Assembly (NCBI GenBank): GCA_023228025.1
Contig: JALOCD010000141.1
Coordinates: 1 to 8,482 of the forward strand
DNA: 8,482 nucleotides
Direction: 5' to 3'
Source: Prolixibacteraceae bacterium
GTDB lineage: Bacteria > Bacteroidota > Bacteroidia > Bacteroidales > Prolixibacteraceae
Shown here: positions 7,305 to 8,482 of the stretch, piece by piece
Layout: each line of letters starts with the position of its first letter
How positions within the stretch are numbered: the first letter of the stretch is position 1
Notes under the pieces: model-generated
Database searches by the model: none
The model's input: the letters and a program-made list of their open reading frames with translations, nothing else
What the model was told of the DNA's origin: nothing
Translations under genes and position numbers: made by a program

Positions 7305-8021
7305 ATGGCAGAAGAAATTATCAAACTCACGAATGCAGACATCTATCAGCAAGAGACTTTGGTGTTGAAAGATGTCAACCTAACGCTCAATAAAGGGGAA
7401 TTTCTTTACATCATTGGCAAGGTAGGAAGTGGTAAAACCAGTTTGTTAAAGACATTTTACCACGAAATTCCTTTGGTGAACGGCGAGGGAACCATCTTAG
7501 GCTATGATCTGAATCACATGAAGATGAAAGAAATTCCGTTTCTGCGACGCAGGTTGGGAATTATTTTCCAGGATTTTCAGTTACTCGGTGACCGGTCAGT
7601 TCAAAAGAATTTTGAGTTTGTGCTCCATGCCACGGGATGGCGGATGGAAAGGGCCATCCAGGAGCGGATCGATGAGGTGCTGAATCTGGTTGAGATGCCC
7701 GACGCCGGGGCTAAAATGCCACACCGCTTATCGGGTGGTGAACAGCAACGGATTGGGATTGCACGCGCCATGCTCAACAATCCTCAGATCATCCTGGCCG
7801 ATGAACCTACCGGGAATTTGGATCCAGAAACATCGCAGAAATTAATGGTACTGTTGCACGAGATCAACAAAGATGGGGTGACGGTCGTGATGGCTACACA
7901 CGATTACGAGATGATTCGGCAATTCCCTGCCAGACGCATGATTTGCGAAAGCGGGGCGCTGAAGGAGATGCTTCCCCCAGCCGAACCACTCGATTTCGAC
8001 ATCCTTCTAGCAGACAATTAG
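7305..8021 (+). CDS. ftsE: Cell-division ABC transporter ATPase FtsE
   Basis: This is the cytoplasmic ATPase partner of the membrane protein FtsX. In other bacteria FtsEX couples ATP hydrolysis at the division site to control of peptidoglycan hydrolases. The 238 residues form one ABC nucleotide-binding domain: Walker A GKVGSGKT at 38-45, Q-loop Q89, signature LSGGEQQ at 142-148, Walker B IILADE at 162-167, D-loop NLD at 171-173 and H-loop H199 in MATHD. All catalytic residues are intact. The compact length, the GEGTILGYDL segment and LADEPTGNLDPETS place it in the FtsE/LolD group. FtsE is preferred over LolD because it resembles Bacteroidota proteins annotated FtsE, but this rests on memory of the family. 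No ftsX is in the window, so the partner must be encoded elsewhere. The ATG has no Shine-Dalgarno motif. The gene diverges from the TPR gene and is followed two bases after its stop by the first heptamer repeat arm. Confidence 0.85.
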   Translation: MAEEIIKLTNADIYQQETLVLKDVNLTLNKGEFLYIIGKVGSGKTSLLKTFYHEIPLVNGEGTILGYDLNHMKMKEIPFLRRRLGIIFQDFQLLGDRSVQKNFEFVLHATGWRMERAIQERIDEVLNLVEMPDAGAKMPHRLSGGEQQRIGIARAMLNNPQIILADEPTGNLDPETSQKLMVLLHEINKDGVTVVMATHDYEMIRQFPARRMICESGALKEMLPPAEPLDFDILLADN

Positions 8022-8022
8022 G

Positions 8023-8054
8023 AAGTTGAAAGTTGAGAGTTGAGAGTTGAAAGT
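8023..8054 (+). repeat. Heptamer repeat arm, RAGTTGA x 4
   Basis: Four consecutive 7-mers (AAGTTGA, AAGTTGA, GAGTTGA, GAGTTGA) and a partial fifth begin two bases after the ftsE stop codon. They are the reverse complement of the heptamer family in the longer array at 8073-8219. Together with the adjoining base 8022, the 33 bases match the reverse complement of 8186-8218 at 29 positions, and a G-U pair adds a thirtieth in RNA. The transcript could therefore form a long stem enclosing most of the array. An 18-base spacer, 8055-8072, separates the two orientations. Confidence 0.85.
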
Positions 8055-8072
8055 AAGCCATCATCATCTTTT

Positions 8073-8219
8073 AACTCTCCACTCTCAGTTCTCAGTTCTC
8101 CACTTTCCACTCTCAACTTTCAGTTCTCCACTTTCCACTCTCAACTTTCAGTTCTCCACTTTCCACTCTCAACTTTCAGTTCTCCACTTTCCACTCTCAA
8201 CTTTCCACTCTCAACTTCC
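8073..8219 (+). repeat. Array of 21 contiguous degenerate heptamers
   Basis: The 147 bases divide without gaps into 21 heptamers of the form [AC][AG][CT]T[CT]TC; only the last (AACTTCC) departs, at its sixth base. The variants are AACTCTC, CACTCTC, AGTTCTC, CACTTTC and AACTTTC. The array occupies most of the ftsE-murB spacer. On the plus strand it is pyrimidine-rich, nearly free of G, and has no stop codon in any frame, which creates spurious open frames but gives no sign of a real protein. No TAnnTTTG promoter is visible inside it. This is simple-sequence, satellite-like DNA rather than a CRISPR or an insertion sequence. Confidence 0.95.
8094..8205 (+). repeat. Higher-order 28-bp tandem repeat, four perfect copies
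   Basis: Within the heptamer array, the ordered set AGTTCTC, CACTTTC, CACTCTC, AACTTTC recurs four times without a mismatch (starts at 8094, 8122, 8150 and 8178). A fifth, shortened copy contributes CACTCTC and AACTTCC. The nested organisation, degenerate 7-mers amplified as an exact 28-mer, indicates a recent second round of duplication by slippage or unequal recombination. Composition per unit is 11 C, 11 T, 5 A and 1 G. Confidence 0.95.
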
Positions 8220-8225
8220 CCCCCC
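8218..8225 (+). repeat. Eight-cytosine tract touching the murB start codon
   Basis: Eight consecutive C residues lie directly before the murB ATG, where spacer and ribosome-binding sequence would normally be. There is no purine-rich motif upstream, only the pyrimidine heptamers. The tract precedes the start codon, so length changes would not shift the reading frame from this ATG, but they could alter initiation. Confidence 0.8.
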
Positions 8226-8482
8226 ATGTTCAAACTCGTTCCCAACTTCTCCCTCCGGCAAAACAACACCTTCGGCTTGGATGTCTCTGCAAATTATTGG
8301 CTAACCATCAGTGAGTTGAAAGATTTGGGTGAGGCGATGGCAAAATATCCACATCTTTTGGAGGAGACTAAAATGATCATTGGAGGAGGCAGCAACCTGC
8401 TTTTCCTGTCAGATTTCGATGGAGTAATCATTTCACCTGATTTCAGCGGTTACAGAATTTCTTACCAGGATGACCTTGTTGT
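8226..8482 (+). CDS. murB: UDP-N-acetylenolpyruvoylglucosamine reductase (MurB), 5' part, cut by the window edge
   Basis: MurB is the cytoplasmic FAD enzyme that uses NADPH to reduce UDP-GlcNAc-enolpyruvate to UDP-MurNAc, the second committed step of peptidoglycan precursor synthesis. The visible 85 codons open MFKLVPNFSLRQNNTFGLDV. NTFGLDV at 14-20 corresponds to NTFGID near the N-terminus of known MurB proteins. GGGSNLLF at 53-60 is the FAD-binding counterpart of GEGSNVLF in the Escherichia coli enzyme, and LSDFDGVII follows as expected. The catalytic Ser/Glu residues lie beyond the window edge, so completeness cannot be judged. The ATG at 8226 gives an N-terminus of the usual length. The frame stays open upstream only because the repeat array lacks stops, and the sole in-frame alternative start I see is a TTG at 8040 inside the repeat arm, which is unlikely. 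There is no Shine-Dalgarno motif; a C8 tract abuts the ATG. Expression may depend on read-through from ftsE. Confidence 0.9.
   Translation, partial: MFKLVPNFSLRQNNTFGLDVSANYWLTISELKDLGEAMAKYPHLLEETKMIIGGGSNLLFLSDFDGVIISPDFSGYRISYQDDLV

Noticed and set aside
8022..8225. Insertion sequence or miniature transposable element
   Set aside because: Opposed arms exist, but there is no transposase, no clear target-site duplication, and the interior is simple heptamer repetition rather than a unique element core.
8047..8304. Plus-strand open frame of 85 codons through the heptamer array
   Set aside because: It uses a TTG start inside the repeat arm, codes for a low-complexity Ser/Thr/Leu/Phe-rich repeat, and overlaps murB in another frame. 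It is open only because the array contains no stop codons.

Overview
The window reads as chromosomal DNA from a member of the Bacteroidota. Four things point there: the GyrB sequence (C-terminus ending in NIDV), exact TAnnTTTG-type -7 boxes (the Bacteroidota primary sigma-factor consensus, partnered with a TTTG-like -33 box), no Shine-Dalgarno sequence before any of the five starts, and an outer-membrane barrel whose end resembles TonB-dependent receptors. The genes are housekeeping or core-like. No transposase, integrase, phage gene, CRISPR array, tRNA or rRNA is visible. The unusual material lies between the genes.

Layout. Positions 1-129 are AT-rich DNA downstream of gyrB. The minus strand then carries, in transcription order from right to left: a roughly 1000-residue secreted TPR-repeat protein (7178-4143), a 593-residue outer-membrane beta-barrel protein resembling a TonB-dependent receptor without its plug (4037-2256), and gyrB (2094-130). 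The plus strand carries ftsE (7305-8021) and the 5' part of murB (8226 to the window edge). The TPR gene and ftsE diverge from a 126-bp region. Inside it is a perfect 10-bp inverted repeat, and each arm contains an exact TAAATTTG -7 box facing the other.

Two repeat structures stand out. Between the TPR and barrel genes, a 105-bp tract is 10.5 perfect copies of a 10-bp unit and supplies the TAG stop codon of the TPR gene. Between ftsE and murB there are four 7-mers (RAGTTGA) followed by 21 contiguous heptamers in the opposite orientation. The heptamers are organised into four perfect 28-bp copies and end in eight cytosines that touch the murB ATG. The plus-strand RNA of this array is C-rich, nearly G-free, free of stop codons, and can pair with the short upstream arm.

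How the genes fit together. FtsE (divisome ABC ATPase) and MurB (peptidoglycan precursor synthesis) are envelope-growth functions on one strand. The TPR protein and barrel are a likely periplasm/outer-membrane pair on the other. gyrB sits at the end of that run but has its own candidate promoter directly after the barrel gene. The most promising under-described items are the TPR-barrel pair, the face-to-face promoter palindrome, and the two tandem-repeat spacers as possible length-variable expression modules.
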